Origin: Phytophthora colocasiae
Lineage: Eukaryota > Oomycota > Peronosporomycetes > Peronosporales > Peronosporaceae
Assembly: GCA_018806915.1 (NCBI GenBank)
Contig: JAGKQI010000081.1
Location: forward strand, 124,001 to 188,000
Length of the DNA stretch: 64,000 nucleotides
Direction: 5' to 3'
Below the pieces are notes generated by a model. That model worked only from the letters and a program-made list of their open reading frames with translations, was not told the DNA's origin and searched no databases. Position 1 is the first letter of the stretch; every line of letters starts with the position of its first letter. This document shows, one piece after another, positions 9,839 through 19,156 of the stretch. The translations under genes were made by a program, and so were the position numbers.

Positions 9839-12206
9839 CTACGCCGTTCGCTGCTCGTTTTCCGACTTGGTTGGAGGCTTCGTTCCGCGTGTACGCATGT
9901 ACTCATCGTTTCGTGCCTTAGCCTCGCTGTCGGTGCACATCCTCGCAAAGTGGCCCACTCGGTTGCACGCAAAGCACCGGGGTTCATTCGGACAATGTGT
10001 TGACCAATGGCCCTTGCCACCGCACCGCCGACACTCTCTGCCGTCTCTCGAACCACTGTTTTCCTGACGCGCTCCATCTTGCCGACCGTCATTCGCACCA
10101 GCCTGCTTTACCGCTGCTTTCGCCTTTGCCGTCTTCGGTGGGGTATCTGACTCTCCATCGCCTGGTTCCGTCGCTTGGGTTTTCGCTTTCTTCGCAGGTG
10201 GTTTTGTCTCGTTTGCGCTGCTCTTCTGCGCACGTGGTTTACCTGCCGGCTTCGGTTCCCAAAATCGTCCGTTCCATCGTCTGCCTGGTATCTTCTTGGA
10301 TCATGCCCGTAAGTCGGTTATACACGCCTTGAGGGTTCGTGAATAGTGCCAATTGTTCAGCTGTCTCGGTCGCTGCTCGTCCTCGAGTTTCCGTTGTCGC
10401 ACCCGCTACCTCTCCGGGGACACTTACTCCACCGACACCTGGGATCATCACCGCCGTACCGCTGGGTCCATTCACCTGCACCAGATGCGTCGCGTGCGCA
10501 GCTGGGAACGTCTGCCCGATGTTATGCATTCCTCGCGCCACATTCTCCAACGGGTCGCTCAACTGGGTCGCCTTCTTCACTGCCTTCTCCAGCGTCTTCG
10601 GAACTGGTGGCTGCTTGACCAACTGTCTTGTCGTCCGGTCCAAGTTTCTATAGAATTGAGCCAGGAAGACTCTCTCTTCCACTGGATTTCTGTCGGCTGC
10701 TTCTCGCAATCCAGCCGCATAGTCTGCGTACGACTCGCCGGCTATCATCATCCGCGTGTTCACTCTCCATTCGGCATCCTCCAAGTTTTGTGGTGGCGCG
10801 TATCTCTGCAGTAGACCTCTCTTCAAATGCGTCCGCGTTCTCGTGCTGGCGTCCTTCGATCTCGGTTGACCCACCATCGTGCCGCGTTCTCAGCCAATTT
10901 GTTGCCTAAGATGAAGTACAAAGGCCTTGTCGGACCAGTCGCCACGTCCAGATTCTCGTGCTCCTTCAAGTGCAAGGTCGATTCGATCGATCCATGTCGA
11001 GACCGAGATGCCCGACTCTGGCGTGAACACTGGAAGCTCCAAGTCCTTGATGCTCCGTTGCGTAGCTCGCCGTCGCCGTTCTTCCCGTTCGCGTTGCTCA
11101 TGTTGCCCGTGCCGTCCTCGTTGCTCATACCGGTCGCGTCTTCCCCGGCGGTCGCGTCGTTCTCGTCGTTCACGTCGTTCGCGTCTTTGGCGGTCTGGCC
11201 GTTCCTCGCTGTCGTTCACGTTCTCTTCGCGCGCTTCGTGATCCGCTTCGGTCGCTCTCGTCACTGGAACTTCCACTACTGGTTTCGGAACTGCTATCAC
11301 TGCTGCTTCCATCGTCGCTGGGCGGTCCACCACGTTCCCATTCAGAGTCGTCGGAGCTGTCGTCGCCTGAAGGATCGCCATTCCCTTGTATCCGTCGTCG
11401 TACTGGATGTGGGTCGTGATGCCTCCGACGCCTCTCCTTGCCGTCGTAAGCTTCGCTTCGGGACCGACGTCCGCGTCGTCCTTGCTCGTTCTCGTGTCGT
11501 CGTCCATGGTCTCGGTGTTCGTCATCGTCGTGGTGCCGGCGTACTGCTCGTTTCGGTGCTTCTCGTTCCTGTTCGGGGTGCCGTGGTGCTCGTCGTCCGT
11601 CGTCGCTGTCTTCATCGTCCTGATGACGAGGCCGCTCGTCACGCCCGTATCCGGCACGTTCATCGTAGTCGTGCGGTAATTCCTCCACCACTCGTCGTTC
11701 GTCGGCGTCCAGCTGCGGTACTCTGGCGTCCGGCGTACGCTCCCGTTGTAGTGTGCACACCCGGTCGTTAGAGTCTCGCCCAACTCCTGGAGATCCATCT
11801 CACCTGCGTTGCCAAAGTCAGCTGCAGACCGTTCAGCTGCAACAACTCCTCGTCCTTGGGGTCCCGTTTCTTCCATCTGCTGGCCTGGTTCCGCTAATGC
11901 CAGTCCATCTTCCCTTCCGGCAAGTGCTGTTGGAACTTCCGTTGCTGGCGGCTCTTCGTCAGCCGTCACGTCCTCGTGAGCGTCGGTCGCCGTGTGACTA
12001 TTTACCGTCGGGAGGTTCTCCTCATCGTCGTCCAGTTCGCGGTGGTCGTCCGTCTCCTCATTGTCCTCAGCCTTCTTCTCTGAGCTACGTCGAACTCGTG
12101 TACTCCGTGCCCTCGAAGCTCTCTTCTCTTTCGTCGGCGTCAGCGCCGTTCGTGTGCTCGTCATCTGTCTCGTTACTCTCCGAAGTTGCCCCTGTATGAC
12201 CACCAT
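9839..12206 (-). pseudogene. gag: Ty3/gypsy gag with two CCHC zinc knuckles; frame breaks
   Basis: The ATG at 12206-12204 is created across the LTR/PBS junction (..TAC A|TG GTG). The N-terminal 350 residues are charged and low in complexity (runs of RRERRERRERRDRR). A retrotransposon gag domain then begins at LPVFTPESG..WIDRIDLALEG and continues as KLAENAARWW, then LLQRYAPPQNL..RVNTRMMIAGESYADYAAGLREA. Near the C-terminus are two knuckles, CRRCGGKGHWSTHC and CFACNRVGHFARMC (9945-10035). Frame changes are needed at about 10895, 10830 and 10255. Stop TAG is at 9839-9841. LTRs are nearly identical, so several one-base breaks in a young copy are surprising; consensus error is a good alternative to decay. 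Confidence 0.85.
12188..12205 (-). other. Putative primer-binding site
   Basis: The minus strand directly after the 5' LTR end reads TGGTGGTCATACAGGGGC. It begins with TGG, complementary to a tRNA CCA 3' end, as expected for a primer-binding site. I cannot assign the tRNA. Confidence 0.5.
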
Positions 12207-12600
12207 GTAGCGTTTGCCTTTTATCTTGCCCGGCACGTTGAGCAAGTCGTATTGCTCTTGGCTTCTGCGTCCCGTCCACTTCGTATGTACTTAACACTTT
12301 CTGGCCGACAGCAACCACTTGTTGCTGCGCCGGGCCCGTAGCTTCGTGCTGCGACCCTATTTATTGAATAGACACTACTCTTAATGCCTACTTTCGTTCG
12401 TCTCGTTCGTCTCACACACTGCCAAACCTTCGTTCGTCAGCTCCTCACAGTTCGTCCCGAGCCCGCCGACACCGTTGAGACCCTCCAGGTGACGTGAAGT
12501 CGCTCGCACAGCTGTCGGAGTACTCACCAAAGCACTTCCAGTCGCCGCCGCCTTCCAGTTGTCGCCCAGTCCCGTTCGCTGCCCGCTCAGTCCTCGCCGT
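12206..12600 (-). repeat. 5' LTR, proximal piece
   Basis: It matches 3044-3438 of the 3' LTR base for base apart from about one substitution. It stops abruptly at 12600, where epimerase sequence begins. The rest of this LTR lies inverted at 12768-13249. Confidence 0.93.
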
Positions 12601-12767
12601 GAGACCGACGCCGTCGTGTGGAACCCGTGGGCCGACCGCGCTAAGGCCATGGACGACTTTGGTGACGAGGAGTACAAGAACATGGTCGCCGTCGAACCTG
12701 GCCGCGTTTCGGTCAAGCAGGTCCTGCCTGCTGGCAAGACTTACACGCTGCAGGAGTCCATCTCGGT
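12601..12767 (+). pseudogene. Inverted C-terminal fragment of glucose-6-phosphate 1-epimerase
   Basis: Reads ETDAVVWNPWADRAKAMDD.. then VAVEPGRV and a C-terminal TYTLQESIS on the plus strand, opposite to the rest of the gene. The VEPG stretch carries the family's conserved catalytic Glu region. Its start overlaps in sequence (GAGACC) with the end of the N-terminal fragment at 13250. It ends with the target-site bases CGGT before the inverted LTR piece. Flipping 12601-13249 would put this piece in frame behind the N-terminal part. Confidence 0.9.
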
Positions 12768-13249
12768 TGTAACAGGATGTCATGCCCAACGGACGCAATG
12801 CTGACAGACGGACGATGTAGACGCTTAAAGGACGAACGATGTGGACGCTTGAAGCACGTCCGTGAGTTGGACGCGATGGATTGGAAGAGCTGCAGCACGA
12901 GTGGGAGAAGTGCTGGCGGTCTCAAGGATGGCGAACGGCAGAAGCGCAGGCCGATGAGTGTGGCCGCCTTCTACGAGTACATGTACGGGAGCACGGGGTG
13001 GCGAAGCAGTGGTACGATGAGAATTCGAACTGGCTGCAAGCTGCTGGATACCGGAGACCTTGAAGAAGGGGAACCGGCTGACGAAGTGAAGAGCAGGAGG
13101 GCTCACTTTGAAAAACACGACGGAGGGAGCAAGCGAGGGGCTCACTCTGCAACTGGCGCTGAAGAGAGCGTGTGGGATTATTGCAGGCTGCTTGAGCGTA
13201 GGCAGCACGCAACCGAACGACAGTACCAGGCTTCGGACGGGAGTGACGA
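12768..13249 (+). repeat. 5' LTR, distal piece, inverted
   Basis: Begins TGTAACAGGATG on the plus strand and is the reverse complement of 3439-3920 (482 bp in both). In the intact element it would join 12600. Together with 12601-12767 it forms one inverted segment of about 650 bp bounded by GAGACC (12601-12606) and GGTCTC (13250-13255). Confidence 0.92.
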
Positions 13250-14041
13250 GGTCTCGACGTTCTGGCTCTGCTGTTGGCTAGCCGAATCGCTGATGAAGCC
13301 GGCCTTCTCGATCGTGACGGTGCGGTCCACAGCGTTGACGCCCTTGATAATAGCGCTCAACGTGTTGGGGGCGTTGCTGTACACGTTGTCGATCTGGTTC
13401 GCAAAGTCAATGTACTCGCGAGTCTCGGTGGCATTCACCTTGGCGACCTTGTCGTAGTACTTGACACCCTTGAGGCCCGTCACCTGCACGCCCTTGTTAC
13501 GGGCATCGTCGACCCACAGGTAGTTGTGCAGCAGAGCGTGGAAGTCAATCTGCTCCGTGTGCGTGTTGTGCACGCGCAGAGCAGTCTCAAGCTGGTTGGC
13601 GTGCAGCTTCACCTCGTACTCAAGCTCGAAGTCGACAGGCCACATCTTACGGGTCGAGTCGCTCGAAGCCATGGTAAAGACAGCGACACTGGGGCTCTTC
13701 TCGTCCTTGGAGTCCTCGTGGCTGGCCAGGGTCCAGTTGGTGATACGGGCGAAACCGTGGCTGGGGAATCCCTTGGCGCTACCAAAGTTGGGGAACACGA
13801 CGGGGATACCACCACGGATCGGGTTCACGCCGTCCATGTACGACTCGTTCGACATGAACAGAATGTCAAGCTTGGGGTCCATAGCAGCCTTGAACGACTT
13901 GACGTGAGCTCCGAACAGGAAGACCTCGGCGCTGGAGCCGTACGGGTGGCTCAGCTTGACGGTCTCAAGGTCAGCGGCAGTGGCAGACGCCAGCAGAGTC
14001 GACACCAGAGCGACGGTCTTGAAGATGAAAGCGTTGACCAT
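13250..14041 (-). pseudogene. Secreted glucose-6-phosphate 1-epimerase (aldose 1-epimerase family), N-terminal part; gene interrupted
   Basis: The protein starts MVNAFIFKTVALVSTLLASATA, a clear signal peptide, followed by a galactose-mutarotase-like fold: NPIRGGIPVVFPNFG (substrate-binding Arg), SHGFARITNW (His), and FHALLHNYL (catalytic His, about residue 170). Family members interconvert the alpha and beta anomers of hexose 6-phosphates. The secreted form here suggests action on extracellular or wall sugars, which is inference. About 263 residues are collinear. The frame then runs into LTR sequence at 13250. The remaining 55 or so residues lie inverted at 12601-12767, and the last codons are at 3027-3043. 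In this haplotype the gene cannot give a normal C-terminus, including the conserved Glu region. Codon use is strongly biased and GC-rich, suggesting it was well expressed before the break. Confidence 0.92.
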
Positions 14042-16057
14042 TGTGGTTTTGGGTGGACGGTAGCTTGCTCCTTAGGAGATTAATTTCCGAATGAAAGGAA
14101 CACCACGAGCATTCTCATGCCTTACCTGCCGGTGCCATTGTGGCGCAGCCTCAAATCGTAAACACTCCACATCGTGAGATACCATCGGGAAAAGCAGTAG
14201 GGGTGGGAAGTTGTCGGATCGCCGACTGAACTATCGATGATAGACTACACATTCGTTGCCAGAGAATCAGTGGGACATCTGGAAGAGTACTTGGAGGCAC
14301 GCTTCCTGCCGTTTGACTTGCTTTGAAGTGATCCCTTTGCCGTAAAGCTCCCTCCGCCCTACCGGTAGACTAATTAATACTTTCTTAATCAGCATTACGC
14401 CTTCGATCATCAAAGAACGCTACAAGCACGACTGTCAAACAGTTGTTGCATTTCGTGGTGCATATGCATCGACGGAAGCGCTAGGACTCCTATGTCTGCA
14501 TCGCGATCCTCTATTGTCAATACTATTGACTCAATAGACTATTGGTGTCACACGGCACGTGTACATGTACTTGTTTGTACCTAGGTAGAGCTTTGTTGAC
14601 GATGCCTTCAAGGCATCGTTTGCTTCTTCTGTTCACGCCACATGAATCACGTGACATTATACAGCTTGTTACATGTACGTTTTCGGTCGGTTTTTCAGGG
14701 CCTCTTTCAGTGATCAGGTTCACGTTGTTACTTCAATAACTCTTCATTTGCAACCACAGGATTAGCCTTCTGGAATACGCAGATCGTTGCCCATAGATCG
14801 CCAAACTTCTGCCAAAAAGTTGTCTAAATAAAATGTTACCGAAAACTGTTCAACTTTACTTCACTTGCCGAAATGCACAAAACTATTATTATTCGAAGTC
14901 CACTATTAAATAAGGCCCTTACTCCGAAGACATTCTTTAACGTACTACTTCAAGTAAGTTGTTAAAATGCTGCCGGGGCCGTTCTGAAATCTTCAAAGCT
15001 CGTAAAATAAGTAAATAGACTATGTATATCGCAAATACTAACCGCAGAAAACATGTAAGCGAATAAATAACTGCAAGGGTAATGTTGGACCAGCAGAAAT
15101 TTACGTTCTGCAAATGTTTAATAAGCAGGAACGCTTTAGTTCATTAAATGATAAATTTTATTCACTTCCAGTGTGCCGTATTGTCGCTCCCTGGGGTGCA
15201 TCAATCCGGAACACATGGTGGATTAATACTGTACCACTGGTAGTACTACTAGTACTACTACACTAGTACCAGGTATGAAGTATACGATACCTTGTCGCAT
15301 CAACGGTATTGATGTCACCAGTAGTTTACGCCGGCACGATAACACGATATCGTAGGGACGTACTTACTGTTAAACAAGTTCTACCTCCAGATGCACCAGG
15401 GGGTCATGACATTCTCCGACCTAACAGTTCCTCTTATTGTACTTACAGCAGTGCACATGTAGGTACTCGTTGTTTTTTTTTCAGGGTAACCGAAGATTTG
15501 TTGAGACCTTACAGCTTGGCGCTGGTGCTCCGAATTCGACGACCGGAATCTCGTACGGTGGTTCTGGTAACAGCTTACAGAGCAATGAATGGAGACCAGG
15601 TACCAAGTTATAACCTACGCATCTGCAGAAAATGAAAAAAAAATAGCGTGAGTCGAAATTGTAAAGAAACTGGTGAATAAACTGCTGAGAAAGTTGTCAT
15701 CAAAACGTAGCTAACGTAAGTTTGCCCATCGAGATGCAAAGGAAGTCTGTTGCCGATGCTGGTAGCAAGTTTCTTCAAGTCTAGGGTCTTATTTTGCGAT
15801 TGCAAAGGGCAATCACCTCTTTGGCTTGAAAATCTCCAAAGTGGAATTGAATGCGGTGGTAGCGTAAGGTTCAGTGTCAGGATTTTGCTCAACAAGCGAT
15901 AAAACAGTGGTGATTCCCGAACTTTAGCACGAAGAAGTACTTTCCGAAACGCGTGATGTATCTAACTACCAGTGATGTGGTGTCACGCTTGCTGCGAAAT
16001 CTACCTGTGCAACGTAAAATTTCGGCAGCGCTAGCGGGTGTCTCGATTTGGCTGCAT
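14042..16057. other. Intergenic, about 2 kb
   Basis: No gene recognised. The 5' side is the promoter of the epimerase gene. It contains a perfect 10-1-10 inverted repeat (ACGATGCCTT, 14599-14608; AAGGCATCGT, 14610-14619), a 7-1-7 one (CTATTGA/TCAATAG, 14523-14537) with a TGACTCA core, and a TAGTACTAC-rich stretch at about 15238-15275. Confidence 0.5.
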
Positions 16058-17223
16058 CTACCAGAGCACTTTGTACACGTATTTGTCATAAAGAGGGTGG
16101 AACTCGCACATTCCTTTAGTATGGAACTTCGGGAAGTCATACATCCAGCAACAATGAGGAACACCTCGAGCCGTGTAGCGGAACAGTGCTCCTCGTTCAT
16201 CCAGCGTTCGCAATCCGTAGGTGTCTCCTTTGTACTCGAGTGTATCATGCATCTCCACGATCGTTAACGTCTCAAACTTGCTTTCGATCTCTTCCAACGA
16301 GTTCAACTCACTATAATGACCAAGATGACTCGCTTGCCATGGTGACACTACTCCATCCTCCGGTGACGCGAAATAATGCGCCTCCTTCAGCTTGAGAAAA
16401 TTGTTTTTGCGCCGGATTTTCTCCAAATGACAATGGAAATCAAACCACACACACTTGTTCACGTTGTTGATCATGGGGAGAAACTGGTTCGTCGATAGCC
16501 AAACATCACGCACAGGTGTCCGTAATAAATTCGTAATCGAGTATGCAGCTTGGATCTCGGGATCCATAGATCGACGAGCGAAATCCGCTTGCATTTTTCC
16601 TTGGTAGCCTTCAGGCGTGTATCCCGTGAAGTCAAACAGATTTTGGGGTAGAACTGCAGCGCCAAAACCAGCATCTAAATCGTGAATCGAGTTACGGTCT
16701 GCCTCCTGAGGACCGTAGAAGATGCCATTCACCCCTCCTGCCAGACTCACGAACGTGTGCACCTTGTGGTCGTCCATTTGCTCGATCACCGCACGAGCCA
16801 TCATTGCACCTGAGAGTGACCAATGAAAATATAACCGGTTGCAAAGCGCTCGTCGTTTGCCACCACTTCGCGGACGGCGGCAATGGCCATTGGCACTTGG
16901 ATATTTAGTGCCGTTAAGGAACATTCTCGTTCACAAAATGCTAGTGGAACGAATACACGCCCCTCGGCTGTAAGGTTTCGCTGGTAGTTGAATCCTTCGG
17001 TGCTGTTGCCTGTGAGTCCGTGAAAGAAGAAGGCTGGTAGATCGTGCTTCTCGTTGGATGAAGCTGATCCAGTAACGGGGACGTCGGTGTTGAGTGTTGT
17101 TGCCACTGCTGGGATCGATGATTCATCGAGACAAACATCATTTCCAAGGGGAATAGTGTTCACTGGTGATGAAAATACTATCAGGGGCAAAAGGGAGGTT
17201 AATACCAGGTGTAGCAAGCGCAT
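16058..17223 (-). CDS. Palmitoyl-protein thioesterase (PPT1-like), one frame break at the active site
   Basis: Signal peptide MRLLHLVLTSLLPLIVFSS, then an alpha/beta hydrolase that removes palmitate from cysteines of lysosomal or secreted proteins. FFFHGLTGNS gives the oxyanion region. The nucleophile elbow GHSQ|GAMMARA (about 16800-16815) carries the catalytic Ser. The Asp is in ASPEDGVVSPWQ and the His in the C-terminal HCCWMYDFPKFH region. FASPEDG..HLGHYSEL matches the PPT signature around the Asp. The frame breaks exactly after GHSQ: CTCAG GTGCA has one G too few to read on as GHSQGA (16809-16810 on the plus strand is a CC run). Both halves are fully conserved, so consensus error is likely; otherwise this is a very recent null allele. 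Total length about 388 residues is normal for the family. Confidence 0.88.
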
Positions 17224-19156
17224 TCTTGCCCAAACTGATCGACTTCTGCTCCAAGCAGAGACTCTGCGAATGAATCAAGGGAACTACGAGGTCCACGGGC
17301 AGAAACCAAGCAGAAAATGAACTTCAAGTACCATAACGTCATGCTGTGACCTCTGATCCATATCGCTGTTTGTAGAGGGTCACCAACGAACCCCGTGCCA
17401 AGGGGCCTCACCCATAACTTGGCACTGATCTTCTAGCATGCAACCGAGTGAGGACTCAAAGTCCGGGCAGTCGACGGCTGGGCCGTGATGGCAGAGTCAC
17501 TGCCGCAGAATGACTGAATGAATGGTGAAGAGAGTTGGCCAATGCAGTTCCAAGTGTCAATGCACATAATGTGCCACATTGGCAATGGTGCCACGAATTT
17601 GGTGGTGAAGTGCCTTCGCCTGACTCACCAAGCAAGTTCAAGGAGCATCTTGTCTAAAGGCTGCAGCAACAGCAGTCATGGTTTGCCTCCATGTCAGGAT
17701 AGCAAAAATCCGTTTCAAGCGATTCTGATATACTCAAGAGAGCAGATTCAAGAGATTCAACAGAACTGGTGTTAACTCTATCGCCGATTGAGCTTTTCGG
17801 TGTCGTACAACCATGAGTGAAGCGTGCATCTGCAATCATCTAAGCATACATGTTGCGTCAATGAAAACGTGCTACGTGAATTCGTGAGGTATGCTCACCA
17901 ACAGCACTCTATTGGCACCACTTGTACCGAAATCAAACGTGTACATGACCAGTCGAAAACTGAAGCACGCTGGCGTTGCAGGACTTGCCAGTTGTGAATA
18001 GATTAACCGTAGCAGCGAAATCAACCGACACGACAACTTCCGTTACTCTTAAGTGATCGTGCGTCGCCCGTCCTGCTGAACCAAACGGCGTGGCGCCATG
18101 AGATTCGTTTCTGGCGATGGCTACAGTACTACTGCAGTGCTCATGTTTGTCACCTGACAAAGTCCAATCTCAGCAGATAAAGTTTGGCAAAATGCAGCTG
18201 AGGCTCGGCCGCCGATCCAAATGCACAATGGCTCACCTTGCTGCAACTTGGTTGATTCTCTAACCCACAGACTTGATTCGTCACTGATCTGGACAACAAG
18301 GCAGATCAAATGACAAGCGACACGATCGCTGCAGATTCTGGGGATATCGCAGACTCCTGAGGTATCCGTGGCACGACTGCCAGTTTAGACTGCTTTACCA
18401 TCAGATGGTAAGCAGCTCTTGGTGGGGCAGTGAAAGTAACAAACGTGTCGCCAGCAGATGCCAACGCTGGGCAAAATCTTGCCAAAAGAAGAACTTCTTC
18501 AAAAATGTTGTTGCTGGCCTTTGCTTGATCCGGCAGGATTTTCGAAGCCATCAATCAAGTTTCTCAAAATAATCGCACTGAGTTTGAACCAATCAGAAGC
18601 TATCCTGCGCTTTTTTGTCCAAATTGCCGAGTGACGAAAACGGCCAACTCGTCCAACGTGGCTGCATTGCCCGAATCCAAGGCACTACTGCCTTGGGAGC
18701 GTTGACTTGCTCCTGCCACCTTGGCCCAAAACTGCCCCGCAGCAAATTGATCCTTTCAGAGTACAGGGTGCTTGGTGCGGAAAACCGATTCGTGGTGGCT
18801 TGTCTCGCGACGGGGTCACTTTGATTGGTCGAAAAGCGGCCACGCCCGTCTCTTGGATGAGCGTGCTGAATATTTGCAAGCCGTTTCCATACTAAAGCCA
18901 AGTGACTCGACAGCCCCTGCCCTATCGCCTACGTTCTCCCTCTTTCGCAAGAGCCTTCCTTCGCTCCATCGCGAGCAGCGCCCAGTCAGTGACTGGCAGT
19001 CACAACGGGAAACACCCCAGCGAAGAGAGGAAGGCTAACTATCGTCTATAGTGTCTAACCCCCTGTCGCTTTAGCACTTTTCCTTTACCGACCCGCGCGC
19101 GGGTATCTGTTGGTCCTGAAAAAAACAAACAAACAAGTGCGCTCCCGAATTTAAAC
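17224..19156. other. Intergenic, about 1.9 kb, includes callose synthase promoter
   Basis: No convincing gene. On the minus strand between about 17930 and 18554 there are short coding-like runs in shifting frames (for example FVTFTAPPRAAYHLMVKQ), perhaps a very old gene remnant that I cannot name. A CCAAT-type element, GATTGGTCGAAAAGCGG, lies at 18823-18839 and recurs exactly at 51323-51339. Confidence 0.4.

Larger units (their letters stand above)
3044..13249 (-). mobile_element. Ty3/gypsy LTR retrotransposon, full length, with a rearranged 5' end
   Basis: Order on the minus strand: 5' LTR (split by inversion), primer site, gag with zinc knuckles, protease, RT/RNase H/integrase, polypurine tract, 3' LTR. 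RT before integrase places it in Ty3/gypsy (Metaviridae-like) rather than copia. Target-site duplication CGGT. The element sits in the epimerase gene in the same orientation as that gene, near its 3' end. Confidence 0.93.

Noticed and set aside
8150..9860. Programmed frameshifting between gag, pro and pol
   Set aside because: Possible, but no clear slippery heptamer was seen, and one-base breaks of the same kind occur in unrelated host genes, so consensus error is the simpler explanation.
12777..13457. 226-codon plus-strand frame
   Set aside because: Made of inverted LTR plus antisense epimerase sequence; a chimera of two known features.
13274..14083. 269-codon plus-strand frame
   Set aside because: Exact antisense of the epimerase N-terminal part, whose signal peptide and catalytic motifs are on the other strand.
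15238..15275. CRISPR-like or satellite array in the TAGTACTAC-rich stretch
   Set aside because: Only a short run of self-complementary trinucleotides; no spaced repeats, and CRISPR is not expected in an oomycete nucleus.
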